Source: Verrucomicrobiales bacterium (GTDB lineage Bacteria > Verrucomicrobiota > Verrucomicrobiia > Methylacidiphilales > JAAUTS01). From it: a DNA stretch of 64,000 bases. Shown here piece after piece: positions 16,077 through 25,320 of this stretch. A program made the translations under genes and the position numbers. The stretch is taken from assembly GCA_031256975.1 (NCBI GenBank), contig JAIRPN010000015.1, positions 1-64,000 of the forward strand, in the 5' to 3' direction. Position 1 is the stretch's first letter, and every line of letters begins with the position of its first letter. The notes under the pieces are model-generated. The model did not search any database, was not told where the DNA came from, and saw only the letters and a list, made by a program, of their open reading frames with translations.

Positions 16077-17558
16077 GTGAAGAAAATTTTAAGCAGATTT
16101 CGTATGTCGCTGTTAGCGGCAATGTTAGTCGTCGGGGTAGGCTTCGTCTCTACTGTCAAGGCACAGGAAGCGGCGCCCGCTCCGGCAGCGGCTCCTGCCG
16201 CCGCACCGGCTGCGGCCGAGCCTGAAAAGAAAAAGGAACCGACCATTGACCAGCGCGTCACCGACCTGGAAGCGTACGTGCTGAACTCGGGCGCACCCAG
16301 TGCCGACGGCAAGCTGGCCGGCAGCGCCGGGCCCGGTCACAACGCGTGGATGATGACCGCCACCGCATTGGTATTATTCATGACCCTCCCGGGTTTGGCC
16401 TTGTTCTACGGCGGTCTGGTTCGCCGCAAGAACGTCCTTTCGGTGCTGGCCCAGTGTCTGGGTATCGCCGGATTGGTCACCATCCTCTGGTGGATCTGCG
16501 GTTACAGTCTGGCCTTCGCTCCGGGCAACGGTTTCTTGGGCAGCCTCAAGACCTTTGCCTTCTTCAAGGATGTGACCGGCGCAACAGGCGGATCGGGCCC
16601 GGGCTGGGTTTCCCAGGACGTGTTCGCGATCTTCCAGCTGACTTTCGCCATCATCACCCCGGCGCTGATCGTCGGTGCCATCGCGGAACGCATGAAGTTC
16701 TCGGCGGTGCTGCTGTTCATCGCCATCTGGATGTTCCTGGTTTACTTCCCGCTGGCCCACATGGTGTGGAGCGGTACTGGTTTCATGAACGGCGCGGGCA
16801 ATGCTGACTCGGCCATCAAGGCAATCGACTTCGCCGGTGGTACCGTGGTGCACATGTCCTCGGGTTGGAGCGCCCTGATCCTCTGCTTGATCCTCGGCAA
16901 GCGCCTGGGCTTCGGCAAGGAAAAGATGGCTCCGCACAGCATGGTGCTTTGCATGATCGGCACCGGCATGCTCTGGGTCGGCTGGTACGGTTTCAACGCC
17001 GGTAGCGAACTCGCTGCGGACGGCGTCGCCGGCAGTGCCTTCACCACGACCACCCTCGCCACCGCCACCGCCTCGTTTGTATGGGCAATGGTCGAATGGC
17101 TCCTGAAGGGCAAGCCCAGCGTGCTCGGCTTTTGCTCGGGTGCGGTCGCCGGCTTGGTTGTCATCACCCCTGCCTGCGGCTGGGTAAACACCAACGGCGC
17201 AATGATCATCGGCCTTGCCGCCGGTATCGTGCCGTTCTTCGCGGTAACCTGGCTGAAGGGCCTGATCGGCTACGACGACGCTCTGGACACCTTCGGGGTG
17301 CACGGTGTTGGCGGAACCATGGGTGCCATCCTCACCGGTGTCCTGGCCGATTCCAGTGTCAACTCGCTGGTTCCCAAGGTTAGCTCACTGACCTTCGAGC
17401 AACTCAAGGCCGTCCTGGTGACCATCGCCCTCTCGGTGATCGGCACAGTCATCGCGGCCCTGATCACCAAGGCTGTGGTTGGCCTGCGCCCGACTCCTGA
17501 AAAGGAAACCGAGGGCCTGGACATCACCGACCACGGCGAAGAAGGTTACATTCTCTAA
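16077..17558 (+). CDS. amt: Ammonium transporter (Amt family)
   Basis: The 493-residue protein has a signal peptide (to about residue 29, KAQE), an Ala/Pro-rich linker and the Amt fold with 11 helices. Key features are FYGGLVRRKN after helix 1, the twin histidines in GGTVVHMSSG and GVHGVGGT, and the acidic TF.GVHG region. It takes up NH4+/NH3 across the inner membrane and is normally blocked by unmodified P-II, which is encoded next. The signal peptide and long linker are typical of Amt proteins that keep an extracytoplasmic N-terminus. Confidence 0.95.
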   Translation: MKKILSRFRMSLLAAMLVVGVGFVSTVKAQEAAPAPAAAPAAAPAAAEPEKKKEPTIDQRVTDLEAYVLNSGAPSADGKLAGSAGPGHNAWMMTATALVLFMTLPGLALFYGGLVRRKNVLSVLAQCLGIAGLVTILWWICGYSLAFAPGNGFLGSLKTFAFFKDVTGATGGSGPGWVSQDVFAIFQLTFAIITPALIVGAIAERMKFSAVLLFIAIWMFLVYFPLAHMVWSGTGFMNGAGNADSAIKAIDFAGGTVVHMSSGWSALILCLILGKRLGFGKEKMAPHSMVLCMIGTGMLWVGWYGFNAGSELAADGVAGSAFTTTTLATATASFVWAMVEWLLKGKPSVLGFCSGAVAGLVVITPACGWVNTNGAMIIGLAAGIVPFFAVTWLKGLIGYDDALDTFGVHGVGGTMGAILTGVLADSSVNSLVPKVSSLTFEQLKAVLVTIALSVIGTVIAALITKAVVGLRPTPEKETEGLDITDHGEEGYIL

Positions 17559-17569
17559 CATTTGAAAGA

Positions 17570-17601
17570 GGGGCGGCCTGCCCAATGAAACAGGCCGCCC
17601 C
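17570..17601. terminator. Strong hairpin between amt and glnB
   Basis: GGGGCGGCCTG at 17570-17580 pairs perfectly with CAGGCCGCCCC at 17591-17601 across a 10-nt loop. No T tract follows, so it may be an attenuator or an RNA-processing/stability element that sets the amt to glnB-glnA ratio rather than a full terminator. Confidence 0.65.
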
Positions 17602-17610
17602 AGCCTCTAA

Positions 17611-17964
<354 letters not shown>

Positions 17965-17984
17965 TCAACAATCAAGCAGTATTT

Positions 17985-19418
17985 ATGTCAGACAAATATA
18001 TCAGAGCGAAAAGCGGCAAGGAAGTCCTGGACTTTGCCAAGAAACACGGCGTCAAGTTAGTTGACTACAAGTTTCTCGATATTCCGGGAACATGGCAGCA
18101 TTTCACCACCACCATCGGTGACACAGACGAGAAAGTATTCGAAGACGGCCTCGGTTTCGACGGTTCCTCCATCCGCGGATGGAAGGCCATCGACAACTCC
18201 GACATGCTGGTCCTTCCGGACCCGGCCACGGCGTTCATTGATCCCTTCAATGCCGAGCCGACTTTGAGCCTCACCTGCACCACGATCGACCCGATCACCA
18301 AGGAAACCTACGAGCGCGACCCGCGCAGTATCGGTATCCGTGCCGAGAATTATCTCAAGAGCACCGGCATCGCCGACACCGCGTTCTTCGGCCCCGAAGC
18401 TGAATTTTTCATCTTCGACGAAGTGCGTTACAAGAGTTCCTCCAACACCCAGTTCTATACCGTCGATTCGGAAGAAGCGATCTGGAACACCGACCGTGAC
18501 GAAGGCCCGAACCTCGGCTACAAGATCCGCCACAAGGAAGGTTACCTCCCGGTGGCTCCCGCCGACACACAGCAGGACATCCGTAACGAAATCACCCTCG
18601 TTCTCGAATCCCTCGGCGTGACCATCGAGCGCCAGCACCACGAAGTCGCCACCGCCGGCCAGGCGGAAATCGACATCCGTTTCGACACGCTGGTCAGCAC
18701 CGGCGACAAGATGGCGATCTACAAGTACGTCGTCAAAAACATCGCGAAAAAGTACGGCAAAACCGCCACGTTCATGCCCAAGCCGCTCTTCGGAGACAAC
18801 GGCTCCGGCATGCACACCCACCAGTCCTTGTGGAAAGACGGCAAGCCGCTGTTCGCCGGCAATGGCTACGCGCACCTGAGCGAAACCGCCCTGTTCTACA
18901 TCGGCGGCATCATCAAGCACGCGCGCGCGTTGACCGCGATCTGTAACCCGACCACCAACAGCTTCAAGCGCCTGGTGCCGGGTTTCGAGGCTCCGGTGAC
19001 CTTCGCCTACTCGGCCCGCAACCGCAGCGCCGCGATCCGCATCCCGACTTACTCGTCGAACCCGAAAGCCATCCGCGTTGAATTCCGCACGCCCGATCCG
19101 GCCGCGAATCCGTATCTGGCCTGCGCCGCGCAATTGATGGCCGGTCTGGACGGTATTCAAAACCGCATCCATCCGGGCGACCCGATGGACAAGAACCTCT
19201 ACGAACTCCCGGCGGAAGAATTGGCCAAGGTACCGACCGCTCCGGATTCGTTGCAGGGCGCGATCAAGGCGCTGGAAGAAGACCACGCGTTCCTGCTCAA
19301 GGGCGACGTCTTCACCAAGGACTTGATTGACACCATCCTGGCGAGCCACAAACGCGACTTCGACGCGATCCGTTTGCGTCCGCATCCGTACGAGTTCTTC
19401 ATGTACTACGACGTTTGA
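17985..19418 (+). CDS. glnA: Glutamine synthetase type I
   Basis: The 477-residue protein has all GSI landmarks: [29 protein letters not shown], the ATP-binding [15 protein letters not shown], and the adenylylation site Tyr in [12 protein letters not shown] near residue 403. It makes glutamine from glutamate, ammonia and ATP. The adenylylation motif suggests control by GlnE, with P-II upstream. No TTAGCG copy occurs in its 1.4 kb. The stop is followed by a strong terminator at 19463. Confidence 0.97.
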   Translation: MSDKYIRAKSGKEVLDFAKKHGVKLVDYKFLDIPGTWQHFTTTIGDTDEKVFEDGLGFDGSSIRGWKAIDNSDMLVLPDPATAFIDPFNAEPTLSLTCTTIDPITKETYERDPRSIGIRAENYLKSTGIADTAFFGPEAEFFIFDEVRYKSSSNTQFYTVDSEEAIWNTDRDEGPNLGYKIRHKEGYLPVAPADTQQDIRNEITLVLESLGVTIERQHHEVATAGQAEIDIRFDTLVSTGDKMAIYKYVVKNIAKKYGKTATFMPKPLFGDNGSGMHTHQSLWKDGKPLFAGNGYAHLSETALFYIGGIIKHARALTAICNPTTNSFKRLVPGFEAPVTFAYSARNRSAAIRIPTYSSNPKAIRVEFRTPDPAANPYLACAAQLMAGLDGIQNRIHPGDPMDKNLYELPAEELAKVPTAPDSLQGAIKALEEDHAFLLKGDVFTKDLIDTILASHKRDFDAIRLRPHPYEFFMYYDV

Positions 19419-19462
19419 TTCCATTCTCTGCCTTCCGCTTTCTGGCGGTGGGCTACTCAACC

Positions 19463-19491
19463 AGCGGCCGGGGCAACCCGGCCGCTTTTTT
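19463..19491 (+). terminator. Rho-independent terminator of glnA
   Basis: AGCGGCCGGG (19463-19472) pairs with CCCGGCCGCT (19477-19486) around GCAA and is followed by six T. It closes the amt-glnB-glnA block. The remaining gap to 19721 holds no gene that I can support. Confidence 0.9.
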
Positions 19492-19721
19492 GTTGTTTTG
19501 TGGCTTTGCACAAAAAGTGCAAAAAACTCATCCGCTCAGCATGAGTGGAGAAGGGAGAGATTTAGGACTTTTTTGCAAAGCCTTGTTTTGTCGTTCCTGT
19601 TCCTGTTTCCCGGCTCCACGAACCAATGGCATCATACCAGTCCTCTCCCCAGCCCTAGGCGGACCATCGGCATCCTGCCGGTCTCGTTGCCCTTGGCATG
19701 CCTTATGCTTCGTAGTAGGGC

Positions 19722-20321
19722 ATGAAGCAACTTGTTAAACCTCAACCGGTGCTGCCTGCGGCACTGGGTTTGTTCATCCTGTTCTTTGTCGGCCTGGTCG
19801 ACCGGGAATCCGCCTACAACATGAACCTGTCCGTGCTGTATTTCATTCCGGTCGCCCTGTGGGCCTGGAATCTCGGCATGACCGGCGGCATTGTCATGGC
19901 AGCAGTTTGCACCGCGGGCTGGGCCTTGAACGATTTCCTCGCCGGGCACCACTACGCGCACGAATGGTACCGCGCCGGCAATATCGTGGCCACCTTCGCC
20001 ACCTTCCAGGCGATCGCGGTTAGTGTCTCGCTGCTGCAGAAAAAGTTCCGCCATGAGTCGGAACTCAATTACCGCCTGCGCCAGACCATGACCATGCTGG
20101 AGAAATCGGTTTCGGAGGTGCGCCGCCTGCAAGGCCAGCCGCTGACGCTGTGCACCGTGACCAAGCGGGTGAAGATCGGTGACGAATGGGTCAAGCTCGA
20201 CCAGTTCCTGCACGACAAGCTGGAGCTGTCGGTCACCGAATCCATCTCGGACGAAGCCTTGGCGGAAATCGTGAACCGCGTGACCGAGTATCACGAGTAC
20301 CATGACGCCCAGCCGGCCTGA
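19722..20321 (+). CDS. Membrane protein with coiled coil and degenerate sensor-associated C-domain
   Basis: The 199-residue protein has four hydrophobic segments in residues 12-110 (MASE/DUF4118-like sensor module with RESAYNMNLSVLYFIPVALWAW), then a coiled coil (about 110-142). The C-terminal part is LTLCTVTKRVKIGDEWVKLDQFL. That part looks like the small domain in many sensor kinases and response regulators that reads LPICxxCKKIRDxxGYWxxxExYI, but the paired cysteines are reduced to one. No kinase or output domain follows. It may be a regulator of a sensor partner, or a remnant. Function is unknown. Confidence 0.6.
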   Translation: MKQLVKPQPVLPAALGLFILFFVGLVDRESAYNMNLSVLYFIPVALWAWNLGMTGGIVMAAVCTAGWALNDFLAGHHYAHEWYRAGNIVATFATFQAIAVSVSLLQKKFRHESELNYRLRQTMTMLEKSVSEVRRLQGQPLTLCTVTKRVKIGDEWVKLDQFLHDKLELSVTESISDEALAEIVNRVTEYHEYHDAQPA

Positions 20322-20347
20322 CGGATTTTCCTTGGGTTAATATCAAT

Positions 20348-20392
20348 GCCGCTAACCGCGATATTTGAATCTCGCGGTTAGCGGCGGTTTGA
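20348..20392. terminator. Bidirectional terminator built from the RTTAGCG motif
   Basis: GCCGCTAACCGCGA (20348-20361) pairs perfectly with TCGCGGTTAGCGGC (20372-20385) around a 10-nt loop, and a short T-rich tail follows. It lies between two convergent genes, the membrane protein at 19722 and polX. Each arm holds one full motif copy, in opposite orientations. Confidence 0.8.
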
Positions 20393-20402
20393 TTATCCGG
20401 AT

Positions 20403-22106
20403 TTATCCGAGAATTTTTAATATGTCCTTGAGTGAAAGGCAGTTAATGACATCCTTGGCCTCAAGCCAGCCCTTGCGGGCGATTTGCACGGCGGGTTTCA
20501 GGTAACCGAGCTGATTGACCGCGTGCGCGTCGGGATTGATGACGCATTTCACGCCCTTGTCCTTGGCGGCCCGCCAGTGACGCCAATCCATGTCGAGCCT
20601 CGCCGGGTTGGCATTCAGTTCGATCCAGGTGCCGGTCTTCGCCGCCACGTCAATGATTTTACCGACATTCACCTGGTACGCCTCACGGCGCAGCAATAAG
20701 CGTCCGGTCAGATGGCCGATCATGGTGACATGCGGGTTTTCCATCGCCTTGATAATGCGGCGGGTCATGGTTTTTTCGTCAAGGCTGAAGCTGGAATGCA
20801 CCGAGGCGACCACATAATCAAGCCGGGACAAGATGTCGTCCTCGAAGTCCAGGCTGCCGTCTTTCAGAATATCGCATTCCAAACCCGCCAACAGCGAGAT
20901 GTCATCACGGTTAGCGTTGATTTTTCTGATCTCCTCAACCTGCGCCAGCAATCGTTCCGCGCTCAGGCCGTTGGCTTGCACGGAGGATTTGGAGTGATCG
21001 GCAATGCCCAGGTATTCCAGGCCAATACTGGCTGCGGCGTCGGCCATTTCCTCCAGCGTGTTCTGGCCGTCGCTGGCAACGGTGTGGTTGTGGAAACAGC
21101 CCTTCAACTGCGTCCACTCCACCAGCCTCGGCAGCTCGTGGTTGGCGGCGGCCTCGATCTCGCCCATGTTCTCGCGCAATTCCGGCGGGATGTAATCAAG
21201 GCCGAGCAGCTTGAACAATTCCTCCTCGCTGCGCGGGCAAGTCACCTTACCGTCGGCGTCCAGACCATATTCGCTGAGCTTGTAACCTTGCGCGATGGCC
21301 CGCTGCCGCAGGGCGACATTATGTTCCTTGCTGCCGGTAAAATGATGCAATGCGCCGGCGAATTCGCGGTCGCTAACCACGCGCAGGTCGCAACCGATGC
21401 CGCCAATGATAACCGATGATTTGGCCGGGCCCTGGCTGACGATTTTCTGCACCTCGGGCAACTGCACAAAATCTTCCATCACCTGTTCCGGCTTCCTGGA
21501 TGAGGCGACGATGTCGATATCCTTGATGATTTCCTTGCCCCGTCGCAGGCTCCCCGCCAGTGCAACCCTCGCGATTAGCGGATGCTGTCGCAGGGTATCC
21601 ACCAAATCCTCGGCAACGGCGAGGGCGTCCACATAGCGGTGCTGGTTGGCGTAGGTTTGCAGTTGCGCGATGCCTTCCAGAATCCTGGCTGCGCCCTTCT
21701 CCGAAAAACCCGCTAACGACGAAATGGTGTTGTTGCGGCAGGCTTTTGCCAATTTTTCCAGTGAATCAATTCCCAGTTCCTGGTACAGGGCCCCGACCTT
21801 TTTCGGCCCCAGACCCGGCACCTTCAGCAAATCCAGCACCCCCGCCGGCAACGACGCCTTCAATTCCTCGTAATAGGGCAAGGACCCGCTAACGACCAGC
21901 CGGGTGATTTTCTCCTGCAGGGCCTCGCCGATGCCGCGCAACTCGCCAAGCCGTTCCTCCCGGACCAGCACCGCCACATCCTCGGGACAGGTTTCCAGCG
22001 TCCGCGCCGCGTTGAAGTAAGCCCGGCATTTGAAGGAATTCTCCCCCTTGATCTCCAGCAGGGTCCCGATTTCCTGTAAAACTTCGGCAACTTCGGCATT
22101 GGTCAT
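20403..22106 (-). CDS. polX: DNA polymerase X with PHP domain
   Basis: The 567-residue protein has the bacterial PolX layout: N-terminal helix-hairpin-helix/8-kDa part (VPGLGPKKVGALYQELGIDS), nucleotidyltransferase core with the DID metal site (RGKEIIKDIDIV, about residue 198) and HHFTGSKEHNVALRQRA, then a C-terminal PHP domain (FHNHTVASDGQNT, IADHSKSS, GLECDIL, ASVHSSF, DAHAVNQ). PolX fills short gaps in base-excision repair and the PHP part gives 3'-5' exonuclease activity. Length is normal. It holds several motif copies in less conserved places. Confidence 0.93.
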   Translation of the reverse strand: MTNAEVAEVLQEIGTLLEIKGENSFKCRAYFNAARTLETCPEDVAVLVREERLGELRGIGEALQEKITRLVVSGSLPYYEELKASLPAGVLDLLKVPGLGPKKVGALYQELGIDSLEKLAKACRNNTISSLAGFSEKGAARILEGIAQLQTYANQHRYVDALAVAEDLVDTLRQHPLIARVALAGSLRRGKEIIKDIDIVASSRKPEQVMEDFVQLPEVQKIVSQGPAKSSVIIGGIGCDLRVVSDREFAGALHHFTGSKEHNVALRQRAIAQGYKLSEYGLDADGKVTCPRSEEELFKLLGLDYIPPELRENMGEIEAAANHELPRLVEWTQLKGCFHNHTVASDGQNTLEEMADAAASIGLEYLGIADHSKSSVQANGLSAERLLAQVEEIRKINANRDDISLLAGLECDILKDGSLDFEDDILSRLDYVVASVHSSFSLDEKTMTRRIIKAMENPHVTMIGHLTGRLLLRREAYQVNVGKIIDVAAKTGTWIELNANPARLDMDWRHWRAAKDKGVKCVINPDAHAVNQLGYLKPAVQIARKGWLEAKDVINCLSLKDILKILG

Positions 22107-22256
22107 GCGCCGATTAAACCATGTCCCGGGACATTTTCACACGGATTTTTGACAGCCAAGTTTTTCACTTTTTCGGAAAATTCTGCTGGTATTGTGTCGC
22201 TCTGCACATAAATTATTGCCTTTACGTTCACGCGCTTGTTTGAGCGTGGACCAAGC

Positions 22257-23639
22257 ATGAACATGAACACCAGTGCCTATAACGATTACGTGTTGAATGC
22301 CAGTTTGCAAACGCACTGGATCACCGAGGAACAAAAACAATTCATCGAAGCGGCATTGGCGCGCCTGCCCGGCGCGGCCGCGCTCGATTTGATGCTGGAA
22401 CAAAACCTCCTCACTGCCGAGCAGGGCGACATGCTGAAAAGCCTGATCTCCCAGGCCGAGGCCCAGCAGGCCGCGCAGCCGCAGGTTGCTCCTCCCTCTT
22501 CCGCTCCGTCCGTCAGCAGCGCTTCCGTCGTCAACCCCGGTGCGCCCGTTGAAGGCTTGCCCTACAATATCCACGATCTGCTCGGCATGGCGGTCAGCAT
22601 GGGCGCCTCCGACATCCATCTGGGCCCCGAAGCCCCGATTTTGGTGCGTTACCACGGCCAGCTCATGCCGCTAAACACGGAGTTGCCCATCCTTAACGCC
22701 AGGCAGACCGAGGCGCTGGCCCGCCAGTTCCTGACCCCCGACCAGCAAAAGCAGGTCGAGGAGCGCGGTTCCATCGAATTCAGCTATTCCAAGGAAGGCG
22801 TCGGCCGTTTCCGCAGTTCCGTGGTGCGCCAGCGGCGCGGTTGGGAATCGGTGTTTCGCGTGATCGAACACCGCATTCGCGGCATGAAGGAACTCGGGTT
22901 CCCGCCGGTGATGTATGAATTGATCAAATACCACAACGGCTTGATTCTGGTTACCGGCGCGGTCGGTTGCGGTAAAACCACCACCCTCGCCGCAATGGTA
23001 CAGGAAATCAACCAGGACCGCAAAGATCACATCATCACCCTGGAAGACCCGATCGAATACGTCTTCACCAGCGCCGGTTGCCGCTTGACCCAGCGTGAAA
23101 TTCACACCCACACCGAATCCTACGCCTCGGCACTCAGAACCGCCTTGCGTCAGGATCCCGACGTGATCATGGTCGGTGAAATGCGCGACTTGGAAACCAT
23201 CTCCCTCGCCATCACCGCGTCGGAAACCGGTCACTTGGTATTGGCCACCCTGCACACCAGCAACGCCGCGCGTACCATGCAGCGTTTGCTCGACGTGTTC
23301 CCGGTGGAACAACAGGCGCAGATCCGCACGATGGTTAGCGAATCCCTGCGCGGTGTCATCTGCCAACAGTTGATCCCGCGGGCTGACGGCAAGGGCCGCG
23401 TCATGGCGATGGAAATCATGACCAACAAGCCCGCTATCGGCGCCCTGATCCGCGAAGGCAAGAATTTCATGCTGCCCGGCCAGATCCAGATCAGCCAGAA
23501 GGACGGCATGCGCCTGATGGACGATTCGCTGATCGAACTGGTCAACCAGAACCTGATCACACCCGAAGAAGCCTTTAACCGTTGCGAAGACCGCAAGACT
23601 TTCGCCCAGCAACTTGCCCAGAGGATGAAAAGAAAATGA
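22257..23639 (+). CDS. Type IV pilus retraction ATPase, PilT/PilU type, with extra N-terminal domain
   Basis: From ATG 22257 the protein has 460 residues. About 110 N-terminal residues (helical part then an Ala/Pro/Ser linker) precede a standard PilT core: GMAVSMGASDIHLGPEAP, Walker A GAVGCGKTTT at about residue 239, Asp box TLEDPIEYVF, Walker B DVIMVGEMRD and the His box HLVLATLHTSNAARTM. It should be a hexameric cytoplasmic motor for pilus retraction. Walker A reads GCGK rather than the common GSGK. It overlaps the next PilT gene by 4 bp, so the two are co-translated. Confidence 0.88.
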   Translation: MNMNTSAYNDYVLNASLQTHWITEEQKQFIEAALARLPGAAALDLMLEQNLLTAEQGDMLKSLISQAEAQQAAQPQVAPPSSAPSVSSASVVNPGAPVEGLPYNIHDLLGMAVSMGASDIHLGPEAPILVRYHGQLMPLNTELPILNARQTEALARQFLTPDQQKQVEERGSIEFSYSKEGVGRFRSSVVRQRRGWESVFRVIEHRIRGMKELGFPPVMYELIKYHNGLILVTGAVGCGKTTTLAAMVQEINQDRKDHIITLEDPIEYVFTSAGCRLTQREIHTHTESYASALRTALRQDPDVIMVGEMRDLETISLAITASETGHLVLATLHTSNAARTMQRLLDVFPVEQQAQIRTMVSESLRGVICQQLIPRADGKGRVMAMEIMTNKPAIGALIREGKNFMLPGQIQISQKDGMRLMDDSLIELVNQNLITPEEAFNRCEDRKTFAQQLAQRMKRK

Positions 23640-24715
23640 AGAAGCCTCACCTGATCGACTCCCTGTTCCAAGTCCTCGTTAGCGAGGGCGGTTCCGACTT
23701 GCACCTCGGCGAGGGCGAGTATCCGAAATTCCGCAAGAACGGCGATATCCAGCCGATTCCCGGCACCGAAGTGCTGACCCACGACAGCATCTCCAATTTG
23801 TTGCAGGAAATTTGCCCGCCGCAATACTGGCAAAAATACCTGAAAACCGGTGACCTCGACTTTGCCTATGAAATGGACGAGGACTCCCGTTTCCGTTGCA
23901 ACTACCACAAGCACCTCAACGGCTTTGGCGCCATTTTTCGTTTGATCCCGAACCGCATCAAGACCATCGACGAACTCGGTGTGCCGAAGATTCTCGAAAC
24001 CTTTGGCGACATTCGCTCCGGCTTGGTGCTGGTCACCGGCCCGACCGGTTCCGGTAAATCCACCACGCTGGCGGCGATCATGGATTACATCAACAACAAG
24101 TATTCCAAGCACATCATCACCATTGAGGAGCCGATCGAATTCGTGCACAAGAACAAGAAGAGCGTCCTCACCCAGCGCGAAGTGCCAACCGAGACCGCGT
24201 CGTTCGCCACCGGCTTGAAATCAGCCTTGCGTGAGGATTGCGACGTGATCCTGGTCGGTGAAATGCGCGACTTGGAAACCATTTCCCTGGCGCTAACAGC
24301 GGCGGAAACCGGCGTGCTGGTATTCGGTACCCTGCACACTAACAACGCCCGCAAGACCATCGACCGTATCATCGACGCCTTCCCCGCCGACCAGCAAGAA
24401 TTGGTGCGTACCATGTTGTCCACCTCGCTGCGCGGCGTGGTGGCGCAGTTGTTGTTCAAACGTGCCGACGGCAAGGGCCGTCTCGCCATCAACGAAATCC
24501 TGATCTCCAACCCGGCGGTCAGCTCCATCATCCGCGAAGGCGCCACTTACAAGCTGAACGACGTGTTGAAAACCGGCCGCGCCGACGGCATGCAGTTGAT
24601 GGACGACGGCATTGAGTTTTACCTGAAACAAAACATCATCAGCGGCACCGAGGCCTACATGAAGTCGATCGACAAACAGCGCTTCGCCCATGTCGCAGGC
24701 GGCGGCAAGCATTGA
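23636..24715 (+). CDS. pilT: Type IV pilus retraction ATPase PilT
   Basis: From ATG 23636 (ATGA overlap with the upstream ATPase) the protein has 359 residues, standard for PilT. Visible are SEGGSDLHLGEGEYP, Walker A GPTGSGKSTT at about residue 136, TIEEPIEFVH, Walker B DVILVGEMRD and VLVFGTLHTNNARKTIDR. PilT powers pilus retraction in twitching and DNA uptake. Two PilT paralogues in tandem resemble pilT-pilU pairs. An open frame extends 54 nt upstream but lies inside the preceding gene and is not preferred. Confidence 0.92.
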   Translation: MKKPHLIDSLFQVLVSEGGSDLHLGEGEYPKFRKNGDIQPIPGTEVLTHDSISNLLQEICPPQYWQKYLKTGDLDFAYEMDEDSRFRCNYHKHLNGFGAIFRLIPNRIKTIDELGVPKILETFGDIRSGLVLVTGPTGSGKSTTLAAIMDYINNKYSKHIITIEEPIEFVHKNKKSVLTQREVPTETASFATGLKSALREDCDVILVGEMRDLETISLALTAAETGVLVFGTLHTNNARKTIDRIIDAFPADQQELVRTMLSTSLRGVVAQLLFKRADGKGRLAINEILISNPAVSSIIREGATYKLNDVLKTGRADGMQLMDDGIEFYLKQNIISGTEAYMKSIDKQRFAHVAGGGKH

Positions 24716-24728
24716 TCGCCATTAGCGG

Positions 24729-25052
24729 ATGGTCACCCCGTTCCAACAAAAGGTTTACGACGCCCTAGGCAGGATTCCGCGCGGCAAAGTCACCACTTAC
24801 AAGCTGCTGGCCGAATACTTGGATTGTAATTCCTCCCAGGCCATCGGCCAAGCGCTACGCCGCAATCCCTACGCGCCGGAAGTGCCTTGCCACCGCGTGA
24901 TCAAGAGCGACCTGACCATTGGCGGCTACAGCGGTGAAATCGACGGCAGGAAACTGCAACGCAAATTGGACTTGCTGCGGCAGGAAGGCGTTCTGTTCCA
25001 GGACGGCAAGCTCACCGACCCGCAACGGGTAATCAAAATCCGGACAAAATAA
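24729..25052 (+). CDS. O6-alkylguanine DNA alkyltransferase-like protein, C-domain only
   Basis: The 107-residue protein is the DNA-binding and active-site domain of alkylguanine transferases: TPFQQKVYDALGRIPRGKVTTY, SSQAIGQALRRNPYAP and the active-site VPCHRVIKSD with the acceptor cysteine. The N-terminal domain of Ada/Ogt (about 60-80 residues) is absent. Because the cysteine is kept it may still remove alkyl groups, unlike ATL proteins that have Trp or Ala there. A motif copy (ATTAGCGG) directly precedes its start codon. Confidence 0.85.
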   Translation: MVTPFQQKVYDALGRIPRGKVTTYKLLAEYLDCNSSQAIGQALRRNPYAPEVPCHRVIKSDLTIGGYSGEIDGRKLQRKLDLLRQEGVLFQDGKLTDPQRVIKIRTK

Positions 25053-25090
25053 AACCCGCTAACGGTGAAATCACCAGTAGCGGGTTGTTA
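25053..25090. terminator. Bidirectional hairpin terminator with imperfect motif pair
   Basis: AACCCGCTAACGGTGA (25053-25068) pairs with TCACCAGTAGCGGGTT (25071-25086) except for one AC/AG mismatch. It lies between two convergent genes. One arm has the exact CGCTAAC motif; the other has AGTAGCG, a one-base variant. Confidence 0.75.
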
Positions 25091-25108
25091 AAATCATCCA
25101 ACCAAGGC

Positions 25109-25303
25109 TTAATTGCCGCCGGACATACCGCCCAGGACGCCTTTGCCTTCCCAGTTTTGTGGACGGTTCCACGGAATGGTAGAAACCGGCTCGGTGTTGA
25201 CGGCATTCGGATCTTTTTGGTCGGTTGATGAACATGCTGCCAAGCTACCCAAAATGACGGAGCCAAATGCAGCAACCAAAAACAGTTTCTTCAATACGAT
25301 CAT
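25109..25303 (-). CDS. Small lipoprotein
   Basis: The 64-residue protein has a lipoprotein signal (FGSVILGSLAACSS, lipobox LAAC at about residues 21-24) and a short mature part that includes PVSTIPWNRPQNWEGKGVLGG and ends SGGN. The WNRPxxWEGxG pattern gives a compact Pro/Trp-rich tail. I do not know a function. It lies 17 bp upstream of the motif terminator and 17 bp after the coiled-coil protein on the same strand, so the two are likely one transcript. Confidence 0.7.
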   Translation of the reverse strand: MIVLKKLFLVAAFGSVILGSLAACSSTDQKDPNAVNTEPVSTIPWNRPQNWEGKGVLGGMSGGN

Positions 25304-25320
25304 GACCTGTTTATTATAGC

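Noticed and set aside
16374..17303. 309-codon open frame antisense to amt
   Set aside because: No start context or family; amt covers the same DNA with full conservation.
18057..19511. 484-codon open frame antisense to glnA
   Set aside because: Shadow of the GC-rich third codon positions of glnA; Arg/Val/Asp-rich without domain.
19419..19721. Small genes in the gap after glnA
   Set aside because: Open frames here run out of the glnA 3' end or lack start sites and protein features; the gap holds the terminator.
22671..23612. 313-codon open frame antisense to the first PilT-type gene
   Set aside because: Shadow frame; PilT motifs on the other strand explain the sequence.
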